From NCBI RefSeq assembly GCF_051713825.1, contig NZ_JBIOQR010000001.1, positions 2,356,001 to 2,420,000 on the forward strand: a stretch of 64,000 nucleotides of DNA. The letters run 5' to 3'. The translations under genes were made by a program, and so were the position numbers. Below the pieces are notes generated by a model. The model had not been told where the DNA came from. It did no database searches and saw only the letters and a list, made by a program, of their open reading frames with translations. The stretch comes from Enterococcus_K sp051713825 (GTDB lineage: Bacteria > Bacillota > Bacilli > Lactobacillales > Enterococcaceae). Shown piece by piece: positions 1 to 10,500 of the stretch (positions are counted from its first letter, which is position 1; each line of letters begins with the position of its first letter).

Positions 1-1
1 T

Positions 2-82
2 TACTACGCAGAAGTTTTCTCTAAAAAGGTTGAACCACATGGAAGCACTGTAAAGCTACATTTTTCTGCTGATACAAAATAA
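2..82 (+). CDS. C-terminal end of an unidentified protein (partial)
   Basis: A reading frame open from the window edge ends at TAA 80-82 and codes for 26 residues ending in HFSADTK. The segment EPHGSTVKLHFS resembles the last beta strand of C-terminal beta-sandwich domains found in some glycoside hydrolases, but this is too short to assign a family. A hairpin terminator follows immediately, so it is the last gene of its transcript. The family cannot be named from what is visible. Confidence 0.5.
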   Translation, partial: YYAEVFSKKVEPHGSTVKLHFSADTK

Positions 83-88
83 GGAGAA

Positions 89-125
89 AATAAAGGTCGG
101 CATTGTTGTTGACCTTTATTTTTAT
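89..125 (+). terminator. Intrinsic terminator after the partial gene
   Basis: AATAAAGGTC at 89-98 pairs with GACCTTTATT at 111-120 (10 bp, 12-nt loop) and is followed by a T-rich tract. It separates the partial gene from the transporter locus. Confidence 0.75.
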
Positions 126-152
126 CTAGATAGCAAAGAAAGGGGAACCACC

Positions 153-974
153 ATGATGTTATTTTCAAAGAAAAGATTAGTATTTATGTTTGTTATTACA
201 CTACTCACCTCTTTAGTAGAAATAGTTTCTACAATAAATGATGCGGCACCAGTTGTTCAAGTTGGACAAGGTGGTATTTCTCTATTCTATCAATTTCAGA
301 GTGGTGGCGGAACTGAGTTAATTGGGACGATTTGTTATTTTTTGTGGTTTTTGTTGATTCCGCTTTTATACTCTAATCAGGCAATACGTGCTAGAACGAA
401 TCATTTTGACTATCTATTGATTAGTCGGTTTCAAAACTCTAGGGATTACTGGATAAATGTTTTAAAAACAAATGCTATTCTTACTTTTATTTGGATGTTA
501 AGTATTCTCCTTCTAAGAGCGCTCCTAGTTAATCTATTTTATGATCCGTTCTATTTTGAGAGAGTTTTAACAAAGGGAACACTTTATTACATTTTTGAGG
601 ATGATTTGTTGAATATGATGGTTTCTATCATATTTACTTGCTTAGGGATGGTAGTTTTGTCAACTTTAATTCTTATCTTAGGGATGTATTTGAAAAATTA
701 TATTATTTATTTACCGTCAGGACTAATAATTTCGATACTTCTTATGGTTGCACCTGTGATATTAGGTACTCCATTGCTAGAGGACCACAATAGTTTTATT
801 ATCAGTACTTTATCAATAAATGCCATTATCGCTCCTGCTTTACAACCAGTAGGTAGGTATGCGCCAACGTTTAATGGTGGTCTTGTATTTCTTGTATCAC
901 TTCTATTTTACAGTCTTGTTTGTTACTTATTGTTTTCTTTGCGACTGAAGCTGGATAAGAAAAATGGTTTTTAA
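153..974 (+). CDS. ABC-type transporter membrane subunit, copy A1
   Basis: This 273-residue protein is very hydrophobic, with about six membrane spans, and fits an ABC-2-like permease subunit. It has no soluble domain or recognised catalytic motif. It is a paralogue of the next gene: both carry the QAIRARTNHFD segment, the ALQPVGRY segment, and end SLRLKLDKKNGF. The start lies 3 nt from a second in-frame ATG and follows an AAAGAAAGGGG ribosome binding site. It leads a same-strand cluster of permease genes followed by one ATPase at 3379, which suggests they form one transporter family. Substrate is unknown; bacteriocin or peptide transport or immunity is a guess from general architecture only. 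Confidence 0.7.
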   Translation: MMLFSKKRLVFMFVITLLTSLVEIVSTINDAAPVVQVGQGGISLFYQFQSGGGTELIGTICYFLWFLLIPLLYSNQAIRARTNHFDYLLISRFQNSRDYWINVLKTNAILTFIWMLSILLLRALLVNLFYDPFYFERVLTKGTLYYIFEDDLLNMMVSIIFTCLGMVVLSTLILILGMYLKNYIIYLPSGLIISILLMVAPVILGTPLLEDHNSFIISTLSINAIIAPALQPVGRYAPTFNGGLVFLVSLLFYSLVCYLLFSLRLKLDKKNGF

Positions 975-1004
975 GACTAATTTCAAAGATGAGGAGACAC
1001 TTCT

Positions 1005-1835
1005 ATGATTCTATTTTCCAAGAGAAAACAAGTATTTATGTTTGGTCTCACTATACTTATTTGTATCATCGAGACTTTTGCAAAAATAGATGATTCTGTT
1101 ATACCAATCAAGAATAGTGGCGAAGGTGGCCTTCCAATTTTTTATCAAATGCAAAGTGGTGGTGGATATGATTTTATCGGAACTATTTGTTTCTTTTTGT
1201 GGTTTATATTGGTTCCGCTACTCTATTCTAGTCAAGCGATACGTGCCCGAACAAATCATTTTGATTTTTTACTAGTGAGTCGATTTGAAAGTTCTAAGAA
1301 GTATTGGATTCGAACTTTAAAAACAAATGCAATCCTAACATTTATATGGATGTTAACTATCCTTGTATTGAGGATCCTTCTTATTAACATATTCTATGCC
1401 CCTTTCCGTTTCGAGAAAGTTAGTTTTTTTTTAGTCGATAGTTGCTACTATATAGTCAAAAATGGCTTTTGGAATCTAGTAGCATTCATTCTATTTACGT
1501 GTATCGGTATGACAATCTTTTCAACTCTGATACTTATCATAGGTATGTATCTGAAAAATTATGTTATTTATCTTCCCTCTGGATTAGTAGTTGGTCTGTT
1601 TTTGATAGTAGCACCAGTTCTTCTAGGCACTCCATTACTAGAAAAACACAATAGTTTTCTTGTTAGCGTTTTGTCGATAAATGCGATTATCTCCCCTGCT
1701 CTTCAACCAGTAGGTAGGTATTCGCCGACGTTTAATGGTGGGATTGTATTTTTTGTCTCCCTCTTTTTCTATACCCTAGTTTGTTACTTACTATTTTCTT
1801 TACGATTGAAGCTTGATAAGAAGAATGGTTTTTAA
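1005..1835 (+). CDS. ABC-type transporter membrane subunit, copy A2
   Basis: This 276-residue multispanning protein is a full-length tandem paralogue of copy A1, 30 bp downstream with its own ATGAGGAGA-type ribosome binding site. The two copies align end to end. The most divergent part is the N-terminal external loop (residues about 25-45) and a stretch near residues 140-155. Copy A2 is closer than A1 to the truncated third copy at 2423, since both have the KNGFW segment. It is followed by permease B1 18 bp downstream. Specific function is unknown. Confidence 0.7.
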   Translation: MILFSKRKQVFMFGLTILICIIETFAKIDDSVIPIKNSGEGGLPIFYQMQSGGGYDFIGTICFFLWFILVPLLYSSQAIRARTNHFDFLLVSRFESSKKYWIRTLKTNAILTFIWMLTILVLRILLINIFYAPFRFEKVSFFLVDSCYYIVKNGFWNLVAFILFTCIGMTIFSTLILIIGMYLKNYVIYLPSGLVVGLFLIVAPVLLGTPLLEKHNSFLVSVLSINAIISPALQPVGRYSPTFNGGIVFFVSLFFYTLVCYLLFSLRLKLDKKNGF

Positions 1836-1852
1836 AAGGAGTTGTTTTATGG

Positions 1853-2383
1853 ATGTATCGACTATTAAGAAGCAGAGATAATCTTCGTTTTTATGGGTTG
1901 TCTATCGTAGCAGGGCTAAGCTTTATTCTCGCTAATGGACCAGATAATGATAGTATCGAAACATTATTTTTGTCCCATTTCACGACTTATTGTTCACTGA
2001 CTTTATTTATTATTGTTTGTTCACTAAAAATTTCTCGAAATATCCGTGTTGCGCCTCTGCTAATTGTTCGAGTCGGATATCGGAGTTTTATTATTTATCA
2101 ATATTTGACGACCTTCATTTTAGGAACATTGTATTTGGCTTCGCAGTATACGCTTAGTTTTTCGATGGTTGGAATTCGAAATCGTGAACAGTTACCGATA
2201 GCAATTTTAGTCATGATTCTTTATTGTCTTGTCGTCTATTTGATTACTTTTGTACTAAACTTAAGTAACTGGAATATTAAACCTGTCTATACTGTAATAT
2301 TTAGCATTCTAATTGGGCTGCTATTTCATTACGGCTATTGTTTGTTTGTCGTAGCTAGTATATATACTGATTATAGACGTTGA
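1853..2383 (+). CDS. ABC-type transporter membrane subunit, copy B1
   Basis: This 176-residue membrane protein with about five to six spans begins MYRLLRSRDNLRFYGLS. An AAAGGAG ribosome binding site lies 10-15 nt upstream. An out-of-frame ATG four bases earlier (1849) is not the start, because only the 1853 frame matches the paralogue at 2836. The protein ends YTDYRR at a TGA inside the sequence CGTTGA. That hexamer is also the left edge of a 41-bp block copied from the ATPase gene, so the natural C-terminus may have been altered by the rearrangement: the other copy ends YLGLSR. Likely partner of the A-type subunits and the ATPase at 3379. Confidence 0.7.
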   Translation: MYRLLRSRDNLRFYGLSIVAGLSFILANGPDNDSIETLFLSHFTTYCSLTLFIIVCSLKISRNIRVAPLLIVRVGYRSFIIYQYLTTFILGTLYLASQYTLSFSMVGIRNREQLPIAILVMILYCLVVYLITFVLNLSNWNIKPVYTVIFSILIGLLFHYGYCLFVVASIYTDYRR

Positions 2384-2418
2384 TTTGCAGGGGGATTTTG
2401 GCAAGTTAGTTCATATTA
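2378..2418 (+). pseudogene. 41-bp scar of the ABC ATPase gene
   Basis: This block matches 3438-3478, inside the ATPase gene near codon 20, at 40 of 41 positions (the only difference is at 2392/3452). It lies between the stop of B1 and a truncated A-type copy. The direct reading is that an ancestral A-B-ATPase unit was tandemly duplicated and the first ATPase copy then almost wholly deleted. Confidence 0.85.
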
Positions 2419-2818
2419 AGGAATGCTTTATTATATTTTCAAAAATGGCTTCTGGGATCTAGTAGCATTCTTTTTATTCATCTGTATCGGCATGGTTGTC
2501 TTTTCATCTCTGGTACTTATCTTAGGGATGTATCTGAAAAATTATATTGCCTATCTGCCTTCAGGACTAGTGATTGGGTTATTCTTGATTGTAGCAGCGG
2601 TCATTTTGGGTGCTCCATTACTAGAAAAACAGGATGATTTTTTTATTAGTTTTTTGTCAATAAATGCGATTCTTACCCTTGCCCTCCAACCAGTAGGCGT
2701 ATACGCGCCAACGTTTAATGGTGGTCTTGTATTTCTTGTTTCACTTCTTTTTTACAGTCTTGTTTGTTACTTATTGTTTTCTTTGCGACTGAAGCTGGAT
2801 AAGGAAAATGGTTTTTGA
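2419..2818 (+). pseudogene. Truncated third A-type permease copy
   Basis: The 131 codons from 2423 match only the C-terminal half of the A-type permeases, starting at the equivalent of residue about 148, and share the same end SLRLKLDKENGF. The first ATG of the frame is preceded by TTCATATTAAGGA, which is ATPase-derived, so there is no proper leader. About half the membrane spans are missing. It is probably a recombination remnant; a short functional protein cannot be excluded because the remaining frame is intact. Confidence 0.75.
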
Positions 2819-2835
2819 AAGGAGTTGTTTTATGG

Positions 2836-3366
2836 ATGTATCAACTATTAAGAAGTAGGGATAATCTTCGTTTTTATGGGTTGTCTATCTTAGCAGGAAT
2901 AAGCTTTATTCTCGCTGGTGGGAGAGATAGTGATAGTATTGGAACATTATTTTTATCCAATTTCACGACTTATTGTTCGCTGACTTTATTTATTATTGTT
3001 TGTTCATTAAAAATTTCTCGAAACATCCGTGTTGCTTCTTTACTAATCGTTCGAGTCGGATATTGGAATTTTATTGCTTATCAATATTTGACAGCCTTCA
3101 TTTTAGGAACCTTGTATTTGGTTTCACAGTATGCGCTTAGTTTTTCGATAGCTGGGATTCGAAATCGTGATCAGTTGTCGATAGCAATTTTAGTCATGAT
3201 TCTTTATTGTCTTGTCGTCTATCTGATTACTTTTGTACTAAACATGAGTAATTGGAACGTTAAACCTATCTACACAGTAATTGTTAGTATTTTAATTGGT
3301 TTATTATTTCATTATGGTTATTGTTTGTATGTGGTAGCTAATATATATCTTGGTTTAAGTCGTTGA
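2836..3366 (+). CDS. ABC-type transporter membrane subunit, copy B2
   Basis: This 176-residue paralogue of B1 begins MYQLLRSRDNLRFYGLS. The frame extends back to a TTG at 2815, but the ATG at 2836 lies about 10 nt from AAAGGAG and matches the start of B1, so 2836 is preferred. Membrane topology is the same as B1. The stop is 12 bp before the ATPase start and the intervening bases hold a GGGAG ribosome binding site, so B2 and the ATPase are co-translated neighbours. B2 probably keeps the ancestral junction with the ATPase. Confidence 0.7.
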   Translation: MYQLLRSRDNLRFYGLSILAGISFILAGGRDSDSIGTLFLSNFTTYCSLTLFIIVCSLKISRNIRVASLLIVRVGYWNFIAYQYLTAFILGTLYLVSQYALSFSIAGIRNRDQLSIAILVMILYCLVVYLITFVLNMSNWNVKPIYTVIVSILIGLLFHYGYCLYVVANIYLGLSR

Positions 3367-3378
3367 AGGGAGCTTCTT

Positions 3379-3981
3379 ATGAATATTAAATTAGAAAATA
3401 TCAGTAAAAATTTTAACAAACGGTTAATTATTGAGGGCGTTGATTTGCAGGTGGATTTTGGCAAGTTAGTTCATATTATAGGGAGTAATGGCTCAGGCAA
3501 ATCAACAATTTTTAAGATTATCTGCAAGATTATTGAACCGGATAGTGGATCGATAGAATTTTCAGATCAGACTCAGCTTGGTGCGTTGATTGAAAATCCT
3601 AGTTTTATGGAAGATATGAGTTTAAAGAAAAATCTACAATTTTTAGGTGGAATAAAGAAACAGTTTGATGAGGAAAAGGTTATTCGATTAACGGAAAGAC
3701 TGGGTCTGGACTATGACAGCAAAGTAAAGGTAGGAAAATATTCTGTAGGAATGCGTCAAAAAATGGGCATCATTCAAGCTATTATGGAAGACCAAAACCT
3801 AATTTTGTTAGACGAACCGACACGTGGATTGGATAAAGCAGCGTTGGCCGAACTAAAACGACTCATTGAAGAGCTGATTGCTGAGAATAAGACGATTATT
3901 ATTGCCTCTCATGATAACTTGTCAGAGTTGAATTTTGACGAACAGTATTTATTAGAAGAGGGGCGTCTCCAATTAAATTAG
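3379..3981 (+). CDS. ABC transporter ATP-binding protein
   Basis: This 200-residue single nucleotide-binding domain has all core motifs: Walker A GSNGSGKST (about residue 36), signature YSVGMRQKMG, Walker B LILLDEP with the D-loop, and switch histidine in ASHD. It has no membrane segment and must work with the membrane subunits encoded upstream and at 4032. Length is short for the family (usually 220-300) because the C-terminal accessory region is absent. A 41-bp stretch near codon 20 is duplicated at 2378-2418. Confidence 0.85.
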   Translation: MNIKLENISKNFNKRLIIEGVDLQVDFGKLVHIIGSNGSGKSTIFKIICKIIEPDSGSIEFSDQTQLGALIENPSFMEDMSLKKNLQFLGGIKKQFDEEKVIRLTERLGLDYDSKVKVGKYSVGMRQKMGIIQAIMEDQNLILLDEPTRGLDKAALAELKRLIEELIAENKTIIIASHDNLSELNFDEQYLLEEGRLQLN

Positions 3982-4031
3982 AGAAAACGACAAACATCAC
4001 ACTCTATGTAGGTCTTCTCCTATTTTGTTAT

Positions 4032-4463
4032 TTGATGCATCAATCTAATTTAGGGGTATACTGGGCGGAACGTTATGTGTATTCTTTTGAAACGCCGCTA
4101 ACTGTCGGGATAAGCGTTCTTTTGGCGACACTTGAGAGTTTGTTAGTGTGTAGTTTTATCAAACAATTTTGGGATATTCAGCAATTTATTCATATTCGAA
4201 AATTGAAAAGGAATTTATTCTACTATTCTTTGCGACTCACCCTTCCAGTCATTGGAGTATTGTTAGTAGTCAATGTTTTATTTGACTGTCTCAGTCAGCA
4301 GATCAACAGTATTGGTTATCTTCGTTTGACAGTTACGTATTTGGTGACGCTATTGCTGAATCGATTTATCAAAAATCATTCGCTTTTTATGCTAATGACT
4401 CTCCTATTTGGTTTTCTAATACGAGGATTGTTTCTGTATGGAGTAATGTTGGTGGTAGATTAA
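4032..4463 (+). CDS. Hydrophobic membrane protein of the ABC locus
   Basis: This 143-residue protein with about four membrane spans ends the locus. The in-frame ATG at 4032 has no clear ribosome binding site. The same frame is open upstream and would add a hydrophobic stretch (YVGLLLFCYL), beginning near an ATT at 3972 that overlaps the end of the ATPase gene and follows GAAGAGGGG. A non-canonical start overlapping the ATPase is therefore possible. No family was recognised. A strong terminator follows the stop. Confidence 0.55.
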   Translation: MMHQSNLGVYWAERYVYSFETPLTVGISVLLATLESLLVCSFIKQFWDIQQFIHIRKLKRNLFYYSLRLTLPVIGVLLVVNVLFDCLSQQINSIGYLRLTVTYLVTLLLNRFIKNHSLFMLMTLLFGFLIRGLFLYGVMLVVD

Positions 4464-4464
4464 A

Positions 4465-4495
4465 GAAAAACGAGAGGAATTCCCTCTCGTTTTTC
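4465..4495 (+). terminator. Terminator closing the ABC transporter locus
   Basis: CGAGAGG at 4471-4477 pairs with CCTCTCG at 4483-4489, flanked by A5 and T5 that extend the stem. The symmetry means it could work in both directions, between the transporter locus and the convergent adhesin gene. Confidence 0.85.
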
Positions 4496-4509
4496 GCTGT
4501 TTTGACCCG

Positions 4510-4547
4510 CAAAAAACCTACTTACTTAGGCCTTTCGGAATTTTTTT
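4510..4547 (-). terminator. Possible terminator of the adhesin gene
   Basis: On the minus strand a short CCTA/TAGG stem, or a longer A/T-flanked stem, ends in T6 (plus-strand A at 4511-4516) just past the adhesin stop. The stem is weak; the symmetrical hairpin at 4465-4495 may do most of the work. Confidence 0.4.
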
Positions 4548-4589
4548 AAACATAAAGCTTATTGTGTAGTTCACTTCTTTCTCTTATGT

Positions 4590-7500
4590 TTAGTCCCACT
4601 CGGTTGCGTCTGATTTATTTGATTTTTTACGCCCAATAATCATAACAATCATTAATAATAGGTAACCGACGATAATCATTAGTAAAGAAGTTCCAATATT
4701 GAACCCTGTTTTAGGTAAGGCTTTCGATGTCGTTTGACTCGTAGTTTTATTTGTTGCCGTATTTTCTTTTTTGACTGTTACGTCCGATTTTTCAACAACC
4801 TCAACATGGATAGGTGTTCCATCTAGAACATAACCATCTGGCGCCTTGGTTTCGATTAGTTGATAACTTCCCGCTGCTAAATCGTTGATGCGAACTTCCC
4901 CTTTTTTGTCGGTCACGAGCTCTTTTTGAATCACTTTATTGTTAGCATCTCTCAGCTCAAATGTAGCTCCGACTAATTTTTTTCCGGAATGTTTATCAAC
5001 CTTTTGCAAAATAAGACTACCAGTAAGAGGTTTGTTTCTGCTGTTTTGCGTGTATTTATTCTCAAATGTGATTACTGCTTTGTTGCTAAGAGTCGCTGAT
5101 AACTTTCCATCTTTATTTACTACCTTAACGGTTACTTTATGTTCGGTGAGATCATAGTAAACGGTCTCGTCATGCCCCATCTTTTCGCGAATAATGTACG
5201 TATATTCGCCTGCCTTATTGTAGTCAATCGGGTCAAATGTAATTTTCCCGTTAGCATCATTTGTTGTCGTTTGGAGAATGTCTCCATTTTCACTAACTAG
5301 CTCAAATTTGAATTCCCCATTGATTAGTCCACGACCTTCCAAAGTTTTTTCCGCAGTTAAGATGAGAGTCCCCTTTTTCGAGGTAAACGTGTTTTTGAAT
5401 TCTATTTTCCCCTCGTAACTCGGTGTAGCAGTCAGTTTGCCGCCTGTGTTTTCAACTTTAACAGTTACTCGATGCTCTCTATCGTCATAGCTGATAGTTT
5501 TGTCTTTGCCCCTTTTTTCGCGAATAATATAACTGTATTCGCCGGCTTTATTGTAGTCAATCATGTTAAAATAGATTTTCCCGTTGGCATCATTTGTTTT
5601 GGTTTGAAGAACATATCCATCACTATCGACTAATTCGAACTGGAACTCGCCACTACTTAGTTTTCGTCCTTTCAACGTTTTACTTGCTTCTAAAATGACA
5701 CTGCCTGCGCCTACTTTATAGGAATTTTTGAAAGTAGGGTTTCCATTGTAGGTCGGGATAGCATTCAGTTCACCGTCGACTTCTTTGACTTTAACCGTAA
5801 CTTGGTACTCATTGCGGTCATACGTAATCGTGCGATCGTTCCCTGCTTTTTCGCGAATAGTGTAGCTATACTCGCCCGTTTCATCATAACCGATTGCATT
5901 AAAGTAAACATTTCCAGTCGAGTTATTTGTTTGAGTTTGCATGACTTTGCCGTCTTTATCAACTAGTTCAAACTGGAACTCGCCGGCACTTAGTTGTCGT
6001 CCATCTAGAATTTTTCCAGCTTCTAAAATGACACTGCCTTTTTTCGGTGTATAAATATTTTTGAATTCGGCATTGCCACTATAAGTAGGAGTAGCGACTA
6101 GTTGTCCGTCAAGATCCGCAACGTTGACCGTAACTGAAAACTCAGTATTGTCGTAAGTAATGGTCTCATCGTTTCCTACTTTTTCGCGAATTGTATAGTT
6201 GTATTCGCCAGCTTTGTCGTAGTCTATTGCGTTGAAATAAACTTTTCCATTAATGCCGTTTGTCTGAGTTTGTAGAACATTCCCCTTTTTATCGACTAGC
6301 TCAAATTGGAATTCGCCAGCACTTAGCTGTCGTCCGTCTAGAATTTTACTCGCTTCTAAAACGACACTACCTTTCTTCGGTGTATAGATATTCTTGAATT
6401 CAGCATTGCCACTATAAGTAGGGATAGCGACTAGTTGTCCGTTCACATCGGTTACTTTGACCGTAACTGAAAACTCACTGTTGTCGTAAGTAATTGTTTC
6501 GTCGTTTCCTACTTTTTCGCGAATTGTATAGTTGTGTTCCCCGGCCTTCTCAAAATCAATTGCGTCGAAGTAAACTTTTCCATTAATGCCGTTTGTCTGA
6601 GTTTGTAGAACATTCCCCTTTTTATCGACTAGCTCAAATTGGAATTCGCCAGCACTTAGCTGTCGTCCGTCTAGAATTTTACTCGCTTCTAAAACGACAC
6701 TACCTTTCTTCGGTGTATAGATATTCTTGAATTCGGCATTACCACTATAAGTAGGTGTAGCGACTAGTTGTCCGTCAAGATCCGTAACGTTGACTGTAAC
6801 TGAAAACTTAGTATTGTCGTAAGTAATTGTTTCGTCGTTCCCCGCTTTTTCACGAATTGTATAGTTGTATTCGCCAGCTTTGTCGTAGTCTATTGCGTTG
6901 AAATAAACTTTTCCATTAATGCCGTTTGTCTGAGTTTGTAGAACATTCCCCTTTTTATCGACTAGCTCAAATTGGAATTCGCCAGCACTTAGCTGTCGTC
7001 CGTCTAGAATTTTACTCGCTTCTAAAACGACACTACCTTTCTTCGGTGTATAGATATTCTTGAATTCGGCATTGCCACTATAAGTAGGTGTAGCGACTAG
7101 TTGTTCGTCAAGATCCGTAACGTTGACTGTAACTGAAAACTTAGTATTGTCGTATGTAATTGTTTCGTCGTTCCCCGCTTTTTCACGAATTGTATAGTTA
7201 TATTCGCCAGTTTTTTCATAGTCAATTGCGTTGAAATAAATTTTTCCATTAGCGTCGTTTGTCTGGGTTTGTAGAACATTCCCCTCTTTATCGACTAGCT
7301 CAAATTGGAATTCTTCAGCACATAGTTGTCGACCTTCCAACACCTTACTCGCTTCTAAAACGATACTACCTTTTTTTGGTGTATAGATGTTTTTGAATTC
7401 AGTGTTGCCACTATAAGTAGGTGTAGCGACTAATTGTCCGTTCACATCTTCAACATTGACCGTAATCGAAAATTCACTGTTATCATAAGTAATCGTGTTG

Positions 7501-10500
7501 TCGTTCCCCGTTTTTTCGCGAATTGTATAGTTGTGTTCCCCGGCCTTCTCAAAATCAATTGCGTCGAAGTAAACTTTTCCATTAATGCCGTTTGTCTGAG
7601 TTTGTAGAACTTTCCCCTTTTTATCGACTAGCTCAAATTGGAATTCGCCAGCACTTAGCTGTCGTCCGTCTAGAATTTTACTCGCTTCTAAAACAATACT
7701 GCCTTTTTTCGGTGTATAGATGTTTTTGAATTCAGTGTTGCCACTGTAAGCAGGAGTAGCGACTAGTTGTCCGTTCACATCGGTTACTTTGACCGTAACT
7801 GAAAACTCACTGTTGTCGTAAGTAATTGTTTCGTCGTTTCCTACTTTTTCGCGAATTGTATAGTTGTGTTCCCCAGCCTTCTCAAAATCAATTGCGTCGA
7901 AATAAACTTTTCCATTAATGCCGTTTGTCTGAGTTTGTAGAACTTTTCCCTCTTTATCAACCAGCTCAAATTGGAATTCTTCGGCACGTAGTTGTCGTCC
8001 GTTCAACACCTTACTTGCTTCTAAAACGACGCTGCTTTTTTTCGGCGTATAAATATTTTTGAATTCGGCATTGCCACTGTAAGCAGGAGTAGCGATTAAT
8101 TGTCCGTTCACATCGGTTACTTTGACCGTAACTGAAAACTCACTGTTGTCGTAAGTAATTGTTTCGTCGTTTCCTACTTTTTCGCGAATTGTATAGTTGT
8201 ATTCGCCAGCTTTGTCGTAGTCTATTGCGTTGAAATAAACTTTTCCATTAATGCCGTTTGTCTGAGTTTGTAGAACATTCCCCTTTTTATCGACTAGCTC
8301 AAATTGGAATTCGCCAGCACTTAGCTGTCGTCCGTCTAGAATTTTACTCGCTTCTAAAACGACACTACCTTTCTTCGGTGTATAGATATTCTTGAATTCG
8401 GCATTGCCACTATAAGTAGGTGTAGCGACTAGTTGTCCGTCAAGATCCGTAACGTTGACTGTAACTGAAAACTTAGTATTGTCGTAAGTAATTGTTTCGT
8501 CGTTCCCCGCTTTTTCACGAATTGTATAGTTGTATTCCCCAGCTTTTTTAAAATCAATTGCGTCAAAATAGACTTTTCCATTAGCGCCGTTTGTCTGGGT
8601 TTGTAGAACATTCCCCTCTTTATCGACTAGCTCAAATTGGAATTCTTCGGCACGTAGCTGTCGACCTTCCAACACCTTACTTGCTTCTAAAACGACGCTG
8701 CCTTTTTTCGGCGTATAAATATTTTTGAATTCGGCATTACCACTGTAAGTAGGAGTCGCGATTAATTGTCCGTTCACATCGGTTACTTTGACCGTAACCG
8801 AAAACTCACTGTTGTCATAAGTAATCGTGTCGTCGTTCCCCGCTTTTTCACGAATTGTATAGTTGTATTCCCCAGCTTTTTTAAAATCAATTGCGTCAAA
8901 ATAGACTTTTTCATTAGCGCCGTTTGTCTGGGTTTGTAGAACACTCCCCTCTTTATCGACTAGCTCAAATTGGAATTCTTCGGCACGTAGCTGTCGACCT
9001 TCCAACACCTTACTTGCTTCTAAAACGACGCTGCCTTTTTTCGGCGTATAAATATTTTTGAATTCGGCATTACCACTGTAAGTAGGAGTCGCGATTAATT
9101 GTCCGTTCACATCGGTTACTTTGACCGTAACCGAAAACTCACTGTTGTCATAAGTAATCGTGTCGTCGTGCCCTACTTTTTCACGAATTGTATAGTTGTA
9201 TTCGCCAGTTTTTTCATAGTCAATTGCGTTGAAATAAATTTTTCCATTAGCGCCATTTGTCTGGGTTTGTAGAACATTGCCATTCTTATCAACCAGTTCA
9301 AATTGGAATTCTTCAGCACGTAGTTGTCGTCCGTTCAACACCTTGCTTGCTTCTAAAACGACGCTGCCTTTTTTCGGCGTGTAGATGTTTCTGAATTCTG
9401 TAGGACCATGGTAAGTCGGTGTGGCGATTAGTGTGCCATTTATGTCTTCCACATCAACGGTAACGATAAAGATACGGTTATCGTAAATAATTGCCTCATC
9501 GTTTCCTGACATTTCTTGAATCATGTAAACGTAGTGTCCGGCTGTCTCAAATTCGATAGGGTCAAAATAAATTTTTCCATTGGTGTCCTGACTTCTTACT
9601 TGTAAGATTTTTCCATCTTGATCGGTTAACATGAATTGGAATTCATTGTTCTCTAACTGTCGCCCTTCTAGAATTTTTGTCGCTTCTAAAACAACACCTC
9701 CCTTTTTAGGAATGTAGACATTTTGGAACTCTGGATAGCCATTGTAACTAGGTGTGGCAACGAGCTGGCCTTGGTGGTCTTCTACCTTGACCACCACCTT
9801 GTATTCGTTTGAATCATAGGTCATGTTTTCGTTATTGCCTGGTTTTTCTCTCATTGTATACACGTAATCGCCAGGTTCTTCATAGGAAATTGCCTCAAAG
9901 TAAATCTTTCCATCCGTTGAATTCGGTATGGTTTGAAGGACTTTTCCATCTGAATCAAGCAATTCAAACTGGAACTCACCTTCTTTTATTTGACGTCCAA
10001 TTAATGATTTATTGGCTACTAAAGCGAGCTCAGTCGGTTTGGTTTTTGGATTGGTCACGACAATTTGTATTCCGGAGATATCTTTCTCTCCAATTTCAAA
10101 TTCGTTCGAAGGAGAAAATTGTGGGGCGCTGTATCCATCTAAACCGCTTGTTTCGATTACGCGATATTTGCCAGAAGTCAACTGGCCAAACAAGGCTTCT
10201 CCTTTTGCATTCGTAGTTATCTCCATCGTGCCAATCGTACCGTTTGCTAAATAATCCTCATATGTATTTTTTTCAGGAAGCCATTTTTGAATTTTGAATG
10301 TGACTCCTTCAAGCTTATTTCCTGCATCATCCTGCTTGATAATTTGCATTGTTTTTGGTTCAACCACTTCAGCAGTGCCACCGATTTCCCTAAATTCGAT
10401 TTCGCGAATATTTGAATTGTTTTCCCCGTCTGAATGAATGAGCTTCGCTTGATTTTTTAAGGTCCGCGAATCCCCAGTTACATCTGCTTGAATAGTGACT

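Noticed and set aside
9809..10254. Plus-strand ORFs antisense to the adhesin
   Set aside because: They are shadows of the strong minus-strand coding frame and have no start signals.
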